Assembly (NCBI RefSeq): GCF_002865645.1
Contig: NW_020194512.1
Coordinates: forward strand, 717,119-781,118
DNA length: 64,000 nt
From: Hyaloscypha bicolor E
Lineage: Eukaryota > Ascomycota > Leotiomycetes > Helotiales > Hyaloscyphaceae
Direction of reading: 5' to 3'
Shown: positions 10,955 through 24,082 of the stretch, one piece after another
How positions within the stretch are numbered: the first letter of the stretch is position 1
Layout of the letters: the number at the start of each line of letters is the position of its first letter
Notes under the pieces: generated by a model
What the model saw: the letters and a program-made list of their open reading frames with translations, nothing else
The model's database searches: none
Told to the model about the DNA's origin: nothing
Position numbers and translations under genes: made by a program

Positions 10955-12900
10955 AATGGCTCGTTTAAAGCTTAATATTAATTACTATTAAGCCTATATT
11001 CTTTGTTTAATTAAGTAATAGTTATTATATAAGGAGATTATTAAGAGGTTATAGTATGACTTTGACATTAATATTTCCCTTAGAACTCTACATAATAGGC
11101 TTTCCGAATAGAAAGCACCTTTCCAACGCTCGATATTCGAGCCTTCTCCTTAGGTAAAGGCTCTTATTATATGGTTCTTTTATAATATCCATATAACTAA
11201 TACCAATATACTTACTAATCTCCGGAGCTTAGGATATAATATTCCTAATCTATAATTATTATAGTAGGTTCGCCGAGCTATGGGGCTTTGACGTCAAATG
11301 CTTAAATCGCAAGTTAAGCTAGAAAGGAGCAACTTCGCTATATACTCAAGCAATATATAGTAGATAAAGGCCCATAGGGCAATACTAGAAGTTATAGATA
11401 CCGGCTTCTATATACTTATCTCAATTCCCTAGGTAATAGCAAGAAGTTTTCTAGGAATAGAATAGCTTCTATAATATAGGAACTTGATCCAGAAAGCATA
11501 TAGTATTATTCGGAAAAGATAAAGGTAGCTAGGGGGAAATATAATATTTATAGGCCGAACTTTATTTAGTTAATTAATAGCTATTATAAGGTAAATATAG
11601 TATATACTTAACTTCAAAAATTATTATCTTAATAATTACTAATCCGTTTACTTAGCTATAATTTTGTGGGATTGAGATATATACCGGTATTAATACCTAT
11701 TTATAGTTTATATCTTGGATTTATATTAGAATCTCAAATAGTTATACTATAAGTAGTAGTATTTCCTAATTCGGTATAGATATATTCCCTTAAAAATACC
11801 AAAATTCACTTAGTTACGATTCCGGCTATATAATTCTATAGTATTATAGAGAACTAATTATATAAATTATACTTAATTTAGCTAATAAAATCCCTGAATC
11901 TCCATACTATATTCTCCTTTAGGCTAATTAATATTATACTAATATATACTTACTTATACTACTTTCCAGGTTACTATCCTAGTTTAATACCTTGACTTAA
12001 TAGACGAAATAGAGATTATTCCACTCTATATTTAATCGGATAGAGGATACAAAATACCCATAATTACTAATGCCTATTATATCTTCTATAAAGTAATATA
12101 CTAGATAAGGGGTATTAATCTATATTAGTTCTCAGATCTCTATTAGTTCGGGACTAGTATAGCTAATTAATGTATTAAGGTATAGTAGGGCCAAGTTACG
12201 AAGGTAATTTATTTATACTAATCCTATAGAAACCTATTTAATTAACTAATATTCTATATAGGATATACTAAATAAATAAAAGATATTTTTCAAGAATCTA
12301 TATTTTTAAAGGCTTTACTCTCGCAAGCTTTTACCCGACTATATTACTATGCTTTTCGTCTATTTACCTATTATACGAGAGCAAACTAAGGAGTTTATAA
12401 GGGTATGAAATATATATTTAATTAGGAAATAACCTAATTAATTACATATTATTTCTGGGTAACCCTTCTAGAACTATATGTTTTTAGAGCAGATAGGGGT
12501 CAGGAACTACGGTATTTCTATTAATATTAATAAACTAAACGAGCTATATAAAGGATATACTAGCTATAATAAAGATATATATTTACTAGAGATTATACTT
12601 AAGTAATATAAGTAAGAGCTTAAGGATACCGGCTTTATTCTCCTAATTACAGAGACTATACGTGACTTAAATAGGAATCTAAACCACTCGAGTATATATA
12701 TATATCTAAGGGAATTAATTAATAACTACCTAATTAATATAAAGAATACTCGTTTAAAGCTAGGGCTTTTATTAATACCCAAGAGTATATATAATTGGAA
12801 TTTATTACCAGAAGTAGCTATAGGACTAGAAGAGGCAAGGCTAAAGGATTATAATAATTAAGATAATATTTAGTTCGTTAATAAAGAGAGAGATACTAGC
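10955..12900 (+). pseudogene. Integrase-core/DDE-type transposase remnant of element A
   Basis: The frame opens at about 10955 (ATGGCTCGTTTAAAG) and runs through many TAA/TAG codons. The clearest signature is at 12148-12198, where the codons read G-T-S-I-A-N-stop-C-I-K-V-stop-stop-G-Q. This corresponds to the G-T-S-x-x-N-Q-R-I-E-x-W-W-G-Q motif of eukaryotic integrase-catalytic-core proteins common in fungi. Every departure is a C-to-T or G-to-A change (CAA to TAA, CGT to TGT, GAG to AAG, TGG to TAG). The upstream part has a small helix-turn-helix-like block (about 11030-11110). It cannot be functional. The transposon superfamily is uncertain. Confidence 0.6.
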
Positions 12901-13999
12901 TATAGAGATAAAGATCTTACTTATATTAGCTCTAATAATAAAGCAGAGGTTAAAGATAATACGGAGAATACTAGATTTACTATAGATAGTATTACTTTTA
13001 ATAGGGCGAATAGTAATTAGGTTATAAATAATTAAGAATATAAATAGTTTATGGAAAATGGATATATATCTAAGCCTAAAGCGGAAAAGGAGGATAATCT
13101 AGAAATATCTCCTATAAATATTAGTCGGTTTACCCGGCCTCAGAGAGGCTAAATAGGAATATATTAATATATATCCTAAAAAAAGAACTAGCTAAAAACA
13201 TTAATATTTACTAAAGTAATTAATTATAGAAATTAATAGTAGTCTACTTAATTAGTTAAATTTATATGGCTACAGGTAGTTTAATATTAAAAGATTATAT
13301 AATTCACCTCGTTAGAAAATTAGTCCTTATTTTTTTAATTTTTATATCCCTTATAATTATTCTATTAACTTATTATTTTAGTAGTAAGGACTTTATAGTA
13401 TGGATCAAGTTCTCTCTTACTACTAGCTCTATTAAATTAATAGTTCTTGAGAATTTTTGAAATAATTACAAAAACATATTTAGTAAAAATGTCTCTTTTT
13501 ATATGGAATTTAGTTTTCTTCCCTTAATTTCTATAGCCCCCTACTTAATTATCTATAGCCCCTAGTATAGGAAACCGTAGTTTATATAGGAATAATACTA
13601 GGGATAAATAAAATATATCCGAATTTAACTTATACTAAGGGGTATCCCTTATAGTTCTTGCATTTATTTCTTTTTATATATTAGTAATATGCCACTATTA
13701 ATAATCTTCGAAATAGGTCCCTAGTATATAAATTATTAAGGGAAAAAGTTATAGGGGTATAGGCTAAAGAATTAAAATAATATTAATATATTATAGTTCT
13801 ATCCTGCTAATTATCTTTATATTACTATTTACTAAACTACTAGATTTATTAGCTATACTTTCCTTCTAATATTCGATTATAAATCAAATCCTTATTCTTT
13901 TATCCCCAAACGTTTATAATAGATAATATTAATCTATAGAACTCTTGTTTTATACGGGAGGTACTATACTCCCCCTCTATAGTAAAGTATTCACTATAC

Positions 14000-15670
14000 G
14001 GTGCAATTAACCCCGCTGCTCCTCTTCCGACTCCTATTACTCCTATACCGATTATTATATTAGATAGTATACCATTTTCTAGTTAAACCCAACTTTAAAA
14101 TACTGCCGCCCAATTATTAAGAGATTAAGGAATTAATATCTTAGCTAATTCCTATCCTTTTTACTACCCCCCGGGTATAGATCTCTTAGAGGAGGTCCTT
14201 AAGGCAGAAGTACGTAAGAGGAGGCAGCAGGCTAAGCTCGAATATTTAGAGCAATTACGTAGTAATTTCCATTAGGAAGCTCAGGGCAAAAGTATATATC
14301 TATCTATTTAACTCCTAATATTAATATATTATTTACTAATTTTATTAGGTTTAGCCCAGAAAAGGAGTAAAGCCCTTGGTTCCCTTATTCTCGGCCAGAG
14401 GATACGTGTAAGGGCTTTTAGTAAGGGTAAATCACCGATTCCTCCTGCTCCTATTATTGAAAAATGATATAAGGTCCTTATTTCTATTATACTATATATA
14501 TATAAAATAGAAGAACTAGAGAATAGCTTTACTAGGAAAAGTATACCTGTTTTAATTATAAAGAAGTTCCTTAGCTTAGAAAAGTATCGGGAGGCTCAAA
14601 ATATTTAAATTGAGCTATGGATAGTAGAATAGTTTAATACGTATATAAAGCTTATTTATAGAAATACATATCTCTATACTAATATAGTACTTTATTATAG
14701 TTAAGAACTATTATACAAGAAGTTTGCTATATATTTAGCCAAGGCTTTTTTATTATTAATTCCGTTACTTGAAGACTGGGAGCTTAATTAATGGATTACG
14801 ATCTTAGAATATATAAATAGGATATCTTTTACTACTAAAGTAAGCTATTATTTATTAGTATCCTAATATAATTAGTACTAATATAATTAGGTATGGCCAA
14901 AGGACAAAAACAAGAAAATTAACCATATAACTAATCTGCTATATAAAGCTGAAAATGCTATTAACGGCTTATTATCCCACTTTAGCTAATTAAATAAGAG
15001 AACGCCAAAGCATATTTATCTTGTATTTAATTAAGATATTAATGAAATTCAGGCAAGAGATAACAAGATTCAGGATAAGCATAAAAGAAGGGATAGAGAG
15101 ATACCTTACCTTCTAGATTTTAGCCCCCTATTAGGAGACTCTCCCGATACCACCCCTAATATAGTATCTATATCTATAGTTATATCTATAGTATCTTCTT
15201 TACCTGCTTCGACTCCTAATTAACAGATTAAAGCTATATGGGAGAAGGTTACTCCTTCAAAGAATTAGTCAGGTAACGACCTGAATTCTGACGATTTTAA
15301 TTCAGACGATAATATGCCTATACTAGAAGCTAGAATTACGGTTTCTCCTGCTCCTGATCCTACTCCTAATCCTACTCCTGCTCCTGCTCCTGCTTCTATA
15401 CCTAGTAAGTTAATAGATTTAAATATACTAGTAGATCTAACGTTTTTACTAGCCTTCGCTCCCGCTCCACCCACTAAACCTCCTCAACCTCCTCTGAAGT
15501 CTATATTAAAGAGGAAGCGGGAAGTGGTTATATCAAGCGATAACGACAATAAATTAGATCTTAATGATAGAGAGAAGGAGGATCTATCAGGGGATAGTGA
15601 TTATAGGCCGGGGAGGCCATTAAAACATAAGGGTAATCGGGGGCAGTTCAAAAAAGCGAGAACAGAGTAA
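14000..15670 (+). pseudogene. Second gene of element A, unknown function
   Basis: A plus-strand frame with scattered stops can be followed from about 14000. It contains a basic, coiled-coil-like stretch (about 14180-14280, rich in Glu/Lys/Arg/Gln). The final 118 codons are fully open (15314-15670). That open part begins with a Pro/Ala/Thr-rich linker (PAPDPTPNPTPAPAPA), continues through KSILKRKREVV and an acidic stretch, and ends in a basic tail (GNRGQFKKARTE). These features suggest a nuclear, nucleic-acid-associated protein, but that is inference. I recognise no family. The less damaged 3' end fits RIP fading towards the element edge. Confidence 0.45.
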
Positions 15671-17087
15671 TAGTACTGGGTACATGTGACTATAATGCAT
15701 GGGAATTGCGTATTTGGCCATTATTAGGTGTGTTTTCCATATAAAATGTGGCCATTAAAAAAATCGCGATTCATCATTTTGCGATTTTGCGAAAAAAAAT
15801 AATAGATGCAGTAGCGTCGCTAAATCACCCCGTACTATTTGAGGGGTAAAATCGAATGTTAATGCACGAACCCCGCGTGCTCGGCAGTAACGTTGTATAT
15901 TGTAGTGTGCCAAGTTCCAACCAAGGTGGGACATATTACTGAGGCCCACAGCTAGCTAGCGGACAAATCCGAGAAGCGAAAAGTGATTTTCTGATTTTCT
16001 GATTTTCGCACTGGCGCCCCGCACACCCCCCCCCAAGGCAGAATTCCTAATTAGGGATATAGTACCCATATATAACTTTTGGCTTGGATAATATAATAAT
16101 AGTAAGGCTACTTGCTTGTCTAATTAATAAAGTAAGAGCTTATACTACTATATAAAATCGTACCAAAATTAGGCCGGATAGTATAATATAAAATTAAGTA
16201 TTTATTATAAATTACTATAGTCAGGTAACTATAGGCTATAAGCCCTTCTAGAATAATACTATTAATAGGATCTAATAATTTCCTTAATATTCCCGAGATT
16301 AGAAATAAGAAAATTAAATTATTAAAATAACTAAAAAGCTAGCTAATTATTTTTTTTTTAGTAATTAATTAATAAAATTATATAGGAATAATATTATTCG
16401 AGTTTTTTAATACTTATATTACTAAAAAGTATATTATAATAATAAAGTATATTCTGAACTTAATTTTTAATAAATCTATTACTATATTATAAAGCTATTA
16501 CTAAATAAACTTATATAAATATTAATTAAGAAGAAATTATAAATAGATTAAAAGATTTATATATAATCTAATAGTAATTATAAGAATAAAATATCTAAAT
16601 ATATATTTAAATAATAAATATATCTTTTTTTTATATATAAATTATAATCCTATATTATCTAGAAAATATAAATAAGGAAATACTTAAGAATCTTAAGAAT
16701 TATAACTATATAGCTTTAATTACTAAAGTTATTTATATATATAAGAAGCTTAGTCTTATTTATTATATAATTATAATAAATAGGTAAGTAGTAAATAAGT
16801 AACTATTTATAATACTATAAAATAAGCTAAATAATAAACAAGTTATAAGTTATAAATAATAGTATTTATATATATACTTCTATTAATAAAGTTTATTAAT
16901 AACCTAATTAGTCTTTTTATATTTTATTATTTTGCTCTAGCTTAGAAAGTTAGGGCCTTATTTACTAATATATTTTATTATTTATAGGAAAAGCTTATAT
17001 ATAATATTATAATTTCTAGATTTCGAGATAATTATATTATAAATATAATAGATATAGTTTAAGAAAAGAAAATATATTATATCTAGA

Positions 17088-17390
17088 TATAATAGGTATA
17101 TATAATAATATATAGACAGGTATTAGATATTATAGATCTAGTTTCCTATTTTGGGTATAGCTTGTAATTAGAATTATATAGATTATATAGGATTTCCTAA
17201 TTAAGTAAAGGGCTTTATATACCTGGCTAAATACTAGGGAATATATAGGGAGATGCTTCTAGCTTTAGAAGGGGCATTAATTAGTCTCTTATTAGAATTA
17301 ATTCTTGGAATTAGTTATACTTATAAGTATTACTTTATAGCTTACTTATCTTAACTACTTATATATTACCCTACTATTACGTATCTTATA
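17088..17390 (+). repeat. 5' LTR of the gypsy-like element
   Basis: 303 bp, starting TATAATAGGTATA and ending ACGTATCTTATA. The expected TG...CA ends have become TA...TA, as C-to-T/G-to-A change would give. It aligns with the 3' LTR without length change. Confidence 0.88.
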
Positions 17391-17599
17391 TTCTAATTAA
17401 TCTAATTTTTAGGGAGTAGTTTATTATAAGGTAATTAAGCCATTAATAGATAAAACTACTAATAGCTAGAATATTAACTAGAAAAAGCGTCTCTGCTATT
17501 ACTAGAGTAACCTAGTCAGGTACCCAGGGGAGTGCCTAGTTAGCCACTCTAGCTACCGCCTAATTAGGAAAAGGAAGTAAAACTCAGATATTTTTAGAA

Positions 17600-20500
17600 C
17601 TAGCTAGTAGAATAATAATAATAGAGAAGCTAGCGATGGCTTGTTATTATATTACTAAGTTAGAAGCAGAGATATAATAGAGAGAGAATCTAGAGGATCT
17701 GGAAGCTTAGATTTACTATTTTAAGAATATTCGAATACCTATTATAGAACCTATTATACTACCGGTAATATGTTTGGTTTATAGGGCTCTAAAAACCCGA
17801 GAATTACTAACTTATAAGGGGAAGAGTATTAAGGAAGCCCAGGACTTCTTCTACTAGGCAGAGCTAAAATAGTATAAAGATAGTGAAATTACCTGGGCTA
17901 TAGATATAGTAAAGGTTATATATTATACTTCCTGCTTTAAGAGTATAGCCAGGGATATCTAGAAGTATAGGAAGTAATTAGTAGGTATTAATATTACGAA
18001 TTAGGAGATCTTTATTAAATTTATAAAGAATTCTATCTTGGATCCGGAGAACTATAGTAATAATGCCCTTGCCAAGTTTAAGGATATAAAATAGTAGCCA
18101 GGTTAAAGTATCTAAAGCTTTATATCCTACTTAGATAGCCTATTAGATAACTTGGGATATATAAGTTTACTATAAGAGCAGGATAACTTATTTAGTAATT
18201 TAAGGTAAGAGATTTGGGATAAGATTAATTATTAAGGGAATATTCTATAAAAAAGGAAAAAGCTTATTTCTATAGCTATAAGAGTCAAGAATAACTTAAA
18301 CTAGTCTATTTAATAGGAATGTAATAATAAGCTAATAGATTAATAAAAGAAAAGAAATTAGAGAAAGAAGAAAGGAAATAATAAAGGGAAACGGAAGAGA
18401 AATATACTCCTATTATAAGGTTTATATAACCGGAATAGTAAAAGTATAGTAATAGGGTCTAATATAGTATCTATATTAGGATTTATAAGACCAGGTATAA
18501 CTTGCTTTACTTGCCAGAAAAAGGATTACTATACTATTACCTGCCTAAATCAGGGAAAACCGACTTGCTATAACTATAATAAGTCTGGCTATAAGGTATA
18601 TAAGTGCCTAGAACTAAAAAAGCCGGGAAACAGATATGCCCCGTAATAGTTATATTTATTTATACTATAGAGGGCAAGGCCCCTAAAACAAGAATAGTAA
18701 TTAAGATTACTATTAAGATAAGGAAAGATAAGTAAAGAGTTAGAGTATTAGTTAACTCGGGTATAAAAGCTAATTATATAAAGAGGAGGTTAGCCTTAGA
18801 TATAAGTATTCCGTTAATATTAAGGGAAATTCTCTTATTCTTACTAGAAGAAAAAAGAATTCATTTATATAGAGATTATATTCTTGAAATTATTACTAAG
18901 AATATACTAGAGAACTAAAAAGAGACTAATATATACTTTATATTATATAATTTTAATCTGAACTATATTAATATAATACTTGGATTCCTATAGCTTTACT
19001 AGATTAATTCTCTAATTTCTTTTAGGAAAATAATATAGAGATACTAGATTTAATTATAAAAGATTAAAGTTCTAAATACTAGGAAATTTACTAAAATAGT
19101 AAAGTATAAAATATATATTTTTCTATTAACTACCTATCTTATAATAAATAGCTAAAGAATTACTACTATTACTATAAATAAAATAGCTATATTTTTTAGG
19201 AAATATTAGAACTTTCTCCGAGTATTTTTTATAAAGGCTATAGGTATATTACCTAACTATTATATAATAAAGTATTATATAGACCTGAAATTAGAATTCT
19301 AATTATTATATAGTTCTATATATATTTTATTAGAAAGAAAGCTTAAAGTTCTTTAGGAATATCTTAATACTAGCTTAGAAAAGAAATAAATCCGTTATTT
19401 TACTAGCCTAGCTAGTATCCTAATTATATTTATTCTAAAGAAAGAAAGTGGCCTATATTTATATATTAATTACCGGAATCTAAATAGAATTATTATTAAG
19501 AACTAAATACTATTACTATTTATTAGTAAGATAATAAATAGGCTTTATAAAGCAAAAATATATATAAAACTAGACTTAAAGAATACTTATTATTAGTTAT
19601 AAATATAAGAAAGTAATAAATAAAAAATAGTATTCCGAATATACTATAAATATTTTAAATATTATATTATATTCTTTAGACTATCTAATACTCTAGTAAT
19701 ATTTCAGGCATATATTAATTATATACTAGTAGGCCTTATAGATATTATTTATATAGTTTATCTAAATAATATTTTAATTTATTTAGAGAACCTAGAATAG
19801 TATATAATAGTAGTCTAATATATATTTAAGTAATTATAGTAATACTAACTCTTTATAAACTTAGTAAAATACGAGTTTAATATAAAAAAAATAGAGTTCC
19901 TGGAATTTATAATTAGCCTAAATAATATAGAAATAGAGGCTAGCCAGGTTATAGTTATTAGGAAATAGCCGGCCCTAAAAAATAATATCTGAGAAATCTA
20001 AGTATTTCTGGATTTTACTAACTTTTACTAGAGGTTTATTTATAAATACTTTAGAATAGTAAAAGAATTAACTAATTTATTAAAAACTAGCAGAAAACTA
20101 TTATATTAGTTTAGCTAGATAAATAAGGCAAATAAGGCTTTTAGGGAGCTATAAATTATATTTATAATAGTACTAATTCTTTATTATTTTAATCTAGCCT
20201 TAAAAATTTATATAAAAACAAATATTTCAGGATTTATAATTATAAATATAATTTCCTAGCTTTTTAGTAAAGAAGCAGAAGCCAGATAATACCCTATTAT
20301 TTTCTATTTAAAAAAGATAACTATAATTAAAAGTAAGTATAAAATATATAACTCTAAACTCTTAGCTATTATTTTAGTATTTCGTACTTAGTAATATTAC
20401 CTAATATATATCCGGTATATTATTATTATTAAGATAAATTATAATAACTTGAAATACTTTATAACTAAGAGAAAACTAAATAGTTAATAGATAAGATAGG

Positions 20501-22370
20501 TAAAGAAGCTAATTACCTTTAACTTTATCTTAGAGTACTAGCCGGGATATAGTAATTTCGCTAATAGGCTATTAAAGAAGCTAGACTTTATAGTAAATAT
20601 AAATAAAAATACTTTATTACTTATATTTTATAATAAGCTATAGAATATAAAATAGAGAATTCTATAAATAATAGTAATAGAATACTATACTATTTTTATA
20701 ATACTATAATATAAGGCCTAGGAAAAAAGAAATAGGCACTTCTTAATTAGTAAGATACTAAGGAATTCCAAAAAAGAAATCTATTTATTTAGTAATAAAA
20801 TAATACTAGAAATATTATTACTTAAGCCTATTACTAATATAGCTAGTTATAAATAATATATATTATAAATTCTAGCTATATAAGTAGCTGGATCCGAAAT
20901 AGTATATAAGGAAAGCAAAGAGATATTACTTGAATTATTATTATAGTACTAAAGGCTTAATCTATTAGTATAATACTAATAATATAAATAGTTCTTAAAG
21001 AGAATTTTTACTAGAGCTATTAAGACTTGAGAACTTAATATATCTGAATTATTAAGATATCGGGATACTATTTATATACTAAATAAGCCAGCTCTTAAAA
21101 AAGAATTATTATAAGCTAATTATAATAATCCTATAGGTAGGTATTTTAGTACTAGTAAGATACTAGAGATTCTCTAGAGAAAGTACTTCTAGTAAAGTAT
21201 AAGAAAAAATATAAAAGACTATATTAGAACTTATCTTATATATTAATAAACTAAGGTAAAGAGATATTTACTATATAATATATTTAGTTTATTTCTCTTT
21301 TCCTCTAAGCTATAATAAGAAATTACTATAAACTTTATAATAGGGCTACTTTCTTCTAGATTTTATAGTAAAGTATATGATTTTATATTTATTATTATTA
21401 ATAAGTATATGAAAATAGTATAATATATTTTAATTACTAAGGAAATCTCGGCTCCTAAGCTAGTAAAACTATTTATATACCATATTATTAAAGACTTTAG
21501 TATGCCTGCAGGTATAACCTCTAATAGAAAATCTGTTTTTATAAGCAAGTTCTAGTTAAGTCTATACTTTTACTTAAAGATTTAATAATAGCTAAATATA
21601 ATATTTTACTTATAAACTAATAGATAAATAAAGAATCTAAACCAAACTCTAGAATAATACTTGAAGTACTATACTAGCTACTAGTAGAATAACTAGGTAA
21701 TAAAGCTTATTTTTATAGAATTTATATATAATAATTTTATATATTTAATAATAGAAATATTCCTATTTTATATCTTATATGGATTTTATTCTAGTATTAA
21801 ATTATATATTAAGGATAATATTTTAAAAAAAGAAATACTAGTAATATAAGAAAAAGTATAAAGAATTTAAGTAGAACGGGAGGTACTAGAGAAATAATAG
21901 TAAGAAGTAATAAATATATAGAAAAAGTACTATAATAAGAAATATATTAATAAGAAATTTAAGATATATAATAAAGTCATATTTTATATAAAGAATATTT
22001 AATAGCTATAACCTAGTATAAAGCTAGCAGACAAATATCTTGGCCTCTTTAAAGTTCTAGAAATTATAAAAATATATAAATAGGTATATTACTTGAAATT
22101 ATTATTATTATATTAGATCTATAATATTTTTCATATTTTCCTCTTAGAACTATAGTATCTATAAGCTAGTATTATAGTAAAACTAGAGCTAGTTAAGATT
22201 AAGGGCAAAGAGAAATTCGAGGTAAAATCTATTATGGCCTATAAAGAAAATAGAAAAGAAAAGAAATATCTCGTTTATTAGAAAAACTACTTACTAGTAA
22301 ATAATATATAGGAATTACTAAGTAATCTAGAGAATATAGCTTAAAAATTATAAGAATACTTGGAAAAGAG
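17600..22370 (+). pseudogene. gag-pol remnant of the gypsy-like element
   Basis: The reading is interrupted by many TAG/TAA codons but keeps domain order. Two zinc knuckles at 18503-18612 read C-x2-C-x4-Y-x4-C and C-x2-Y-x4-Y-x4-C, where His (and one Cys) became Tyr. Protease traces lie at about 18745-18775 (VNSGIKANYI). Reverse transcriptase motifs include INYRNLNRIIIKN (about 19470-19510) and FQAYINYIL (about 19700-19730). The polymerase active site reads YLNN instead of YLDD at 19759-19770. RNase H lies at about 20200-20600 and integrase at about 21170-22060. A GPFKVLE-like block (about 22050) follows in the post-integrase region. None of it can be active. Confidence 0.88.
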
Positions 22371-23779
22371 TAATATTATAATACTATTAGCTAAATAGAG
22401 ATATAAAAGATAAATGCTTTTATTAGGAAACTATTAAAAAACCATATATTTATTCTTGGAAAAACTATATAAAAATTATTAAAAACTTTAATTTTTATAT
22501 TCTATAAATACCTTATTCTCGTAATTATTCTCTATTATTCTTATTATTATTCTTATTAGGATTCTCTCGAGAAATAGGTAATAAATTAGCCTATAAAGCT
22601 ATTAGCTATTAGTAAGAAATAAGAAAGAAGTAAGCTTACTTAATACTAAAAAATATTAATTATACTATTAAGAGTACTTTATACTTATACTAAGCTAGTA
22701 AGAATTACTTGATCTATTTCTTGGATTATTAGGGGAATTTATTAGCCTTAAATAATAGCTTTAATATAAGAAATATATATAGTTTAATATAGAAGAAAGG
22801 TAGTAATAGCCTTCTTTCTTTTAGGTAAAGAATAGAGAAAATGCTTATATATATTAATAGCTTAAAGAAGATAGTTTAATTATATTATATATATTTAAGG
22901 AACCTTAGATAGTATTAGAATAAGAAATAAAAGAAGGAATTTATAACTTATAGGATTATATTTCTTATTTTTGAAATAGTAGTAATTATATACTAAGTAA
23001 TTATTACTTTTAATATAAGTAAGGTTAGGAAACTTAATAATATTCTTAGAATATTAAAGATAGTAAGGGCAAATTAAGAATATAGAAATATTAGCTAAAT
23101 AGGTAATAATAGGCTAATAAGTACTAAGAGAAGTATTTATTTTAATAAATAAAGAAGTAGAAAAGGAAATTAGAAAGAAATTTAAATAAAGCTTAAATAA
23201 GGCTTAAAGGAGCTTAAAAGAGCTTAAAAAAGGCTTAAAGAAGAAAGGCAAGAAATAAAGAAAAGCTAGATATAGTATTATAGCTAAAGAAAAGAAAGAT
23301 TAGTTAGTAGGAAAAGAGAGGCCTTTTTATAATATTTCCTCTCTAAATAGTAATTATGAATTCGGAACCGGCTCTATACTAGAAATATCTAGAAAATTCT
23401 AAAAAAGAAATTTATAAATAAACTAGAAGATTAGATTAATTTTTTCAAGCTCTTGGGCCTATAGAATAATAATTTATTTGTAAATAGAGGCTAAGTTAGA
23501 ATTTATAAACTAATTAGGAAATTAGATAAGCTTTATATCTAATAATATATATTATATTTATATTATCTTTATAAAAGGAAATTACTAGAGGTAATTTATA
23601 AACTAGCTAGGAAGGGTTAATAAACTATATCTTTAATTCTATTACCTAGTATAATAATAGGTAATTATAGGAAGTTTTTGGGAAAAGCTAGTAGCTAGGA
23701 AAGTTTTAGGGAAATATTTATAAAGCTATTTGTAGTTTTCCTAGGCCTTTTGGGAATAAGGGCCTAGAGGAAGAATTAA

Positions 23780-24082
23780 TATAATAGATATACGTAATAG
23801 TATATAGATAGGTATTAGATATTATAGATCTAGTTTCCTATTTTGGATATAGCTTATAATTGGAATTATATAGATTATATGGGATTTCCTAATTAAATAA
23901 AGGGCTTTATATATTTGGCTAAATACTAGGGAATATATAGGGAGATACTCCTAGCTTTAGAAGAGGTATTAATTAATCTCTTATTAGAATTAATTCTTGG
24001 AATTAGTTATACTTATAAGTATTACTTTATAGCTTACTTACTTTAATTACTTATATATTACCCTACTATTACGTGCCTTATA
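23780..24082 (+). repeat. 3' LTR of the gypsy-like element
   Basis: 303 bp, starting TATAATAGATATAC and ending ACGTGCCTTATA. It aligns with 17088-17390 over its whole length, with mostly C/T and G/A differences. Confidence 0.88.

Larger units (their letters stand above)
10657..15818 (+). mobile_element. TIR element A (5.2 kb, decayed DNA transposon)
   Basis: Inverted ends of about 48 bp begin GACGCTACTGCATC at 10657 and end GATGCAGTAGCGTC at 15818. Both continue into an A/T run and TCGCAAA-type motifs. The interior is RIP-altered but shows a plus-strand transposase (about 10955-12900) and a second plus-strand gene (about 14000-15670). I could not define a target duplication: the left flank is CTCCTTTAAG and the right is GCTAAATCAC. 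Confidence 0.75.
17088..24082 (+). mobile_element. Complete Ty3/gypsy-like LTR retrotransposon nested in element B
   Basis: Two LTRs of exactly 303 bp (17088-17390 and 23780-24082) bound a 6,995-bp element. The flanking duplication is CTAGA (17083-17087) and CTAGG (24083-24087), differing by one G/A change. A purine-rich stretch (GAGGAAGAATTA) precedes the 3' LTR. Between the LTRs lie gag zinc knuckles, protease, reverse transcriptase, RNase H and integrase remnants in gypsy order (RT before integrase). A 1.4-kb region follows before the 3' LTR and is also present in the reverse copy at 6901-8280. Confidence 0.92.

Noticed and set aside
13266..13460. 64-codon hydrophobic frame as a small membrane protein
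   Set aside because: It lies inside RIPed element A. AT-rich sequence gives Ile/Leu/Phe/Tyr-rich frames by chance.
21363..21548. Reverse hydrophobic 61-codon frame
   Set aside because: It is antisense to the gypsy integrase remnant and rich in Ile/Leu/Tyr for the same compositional reason.
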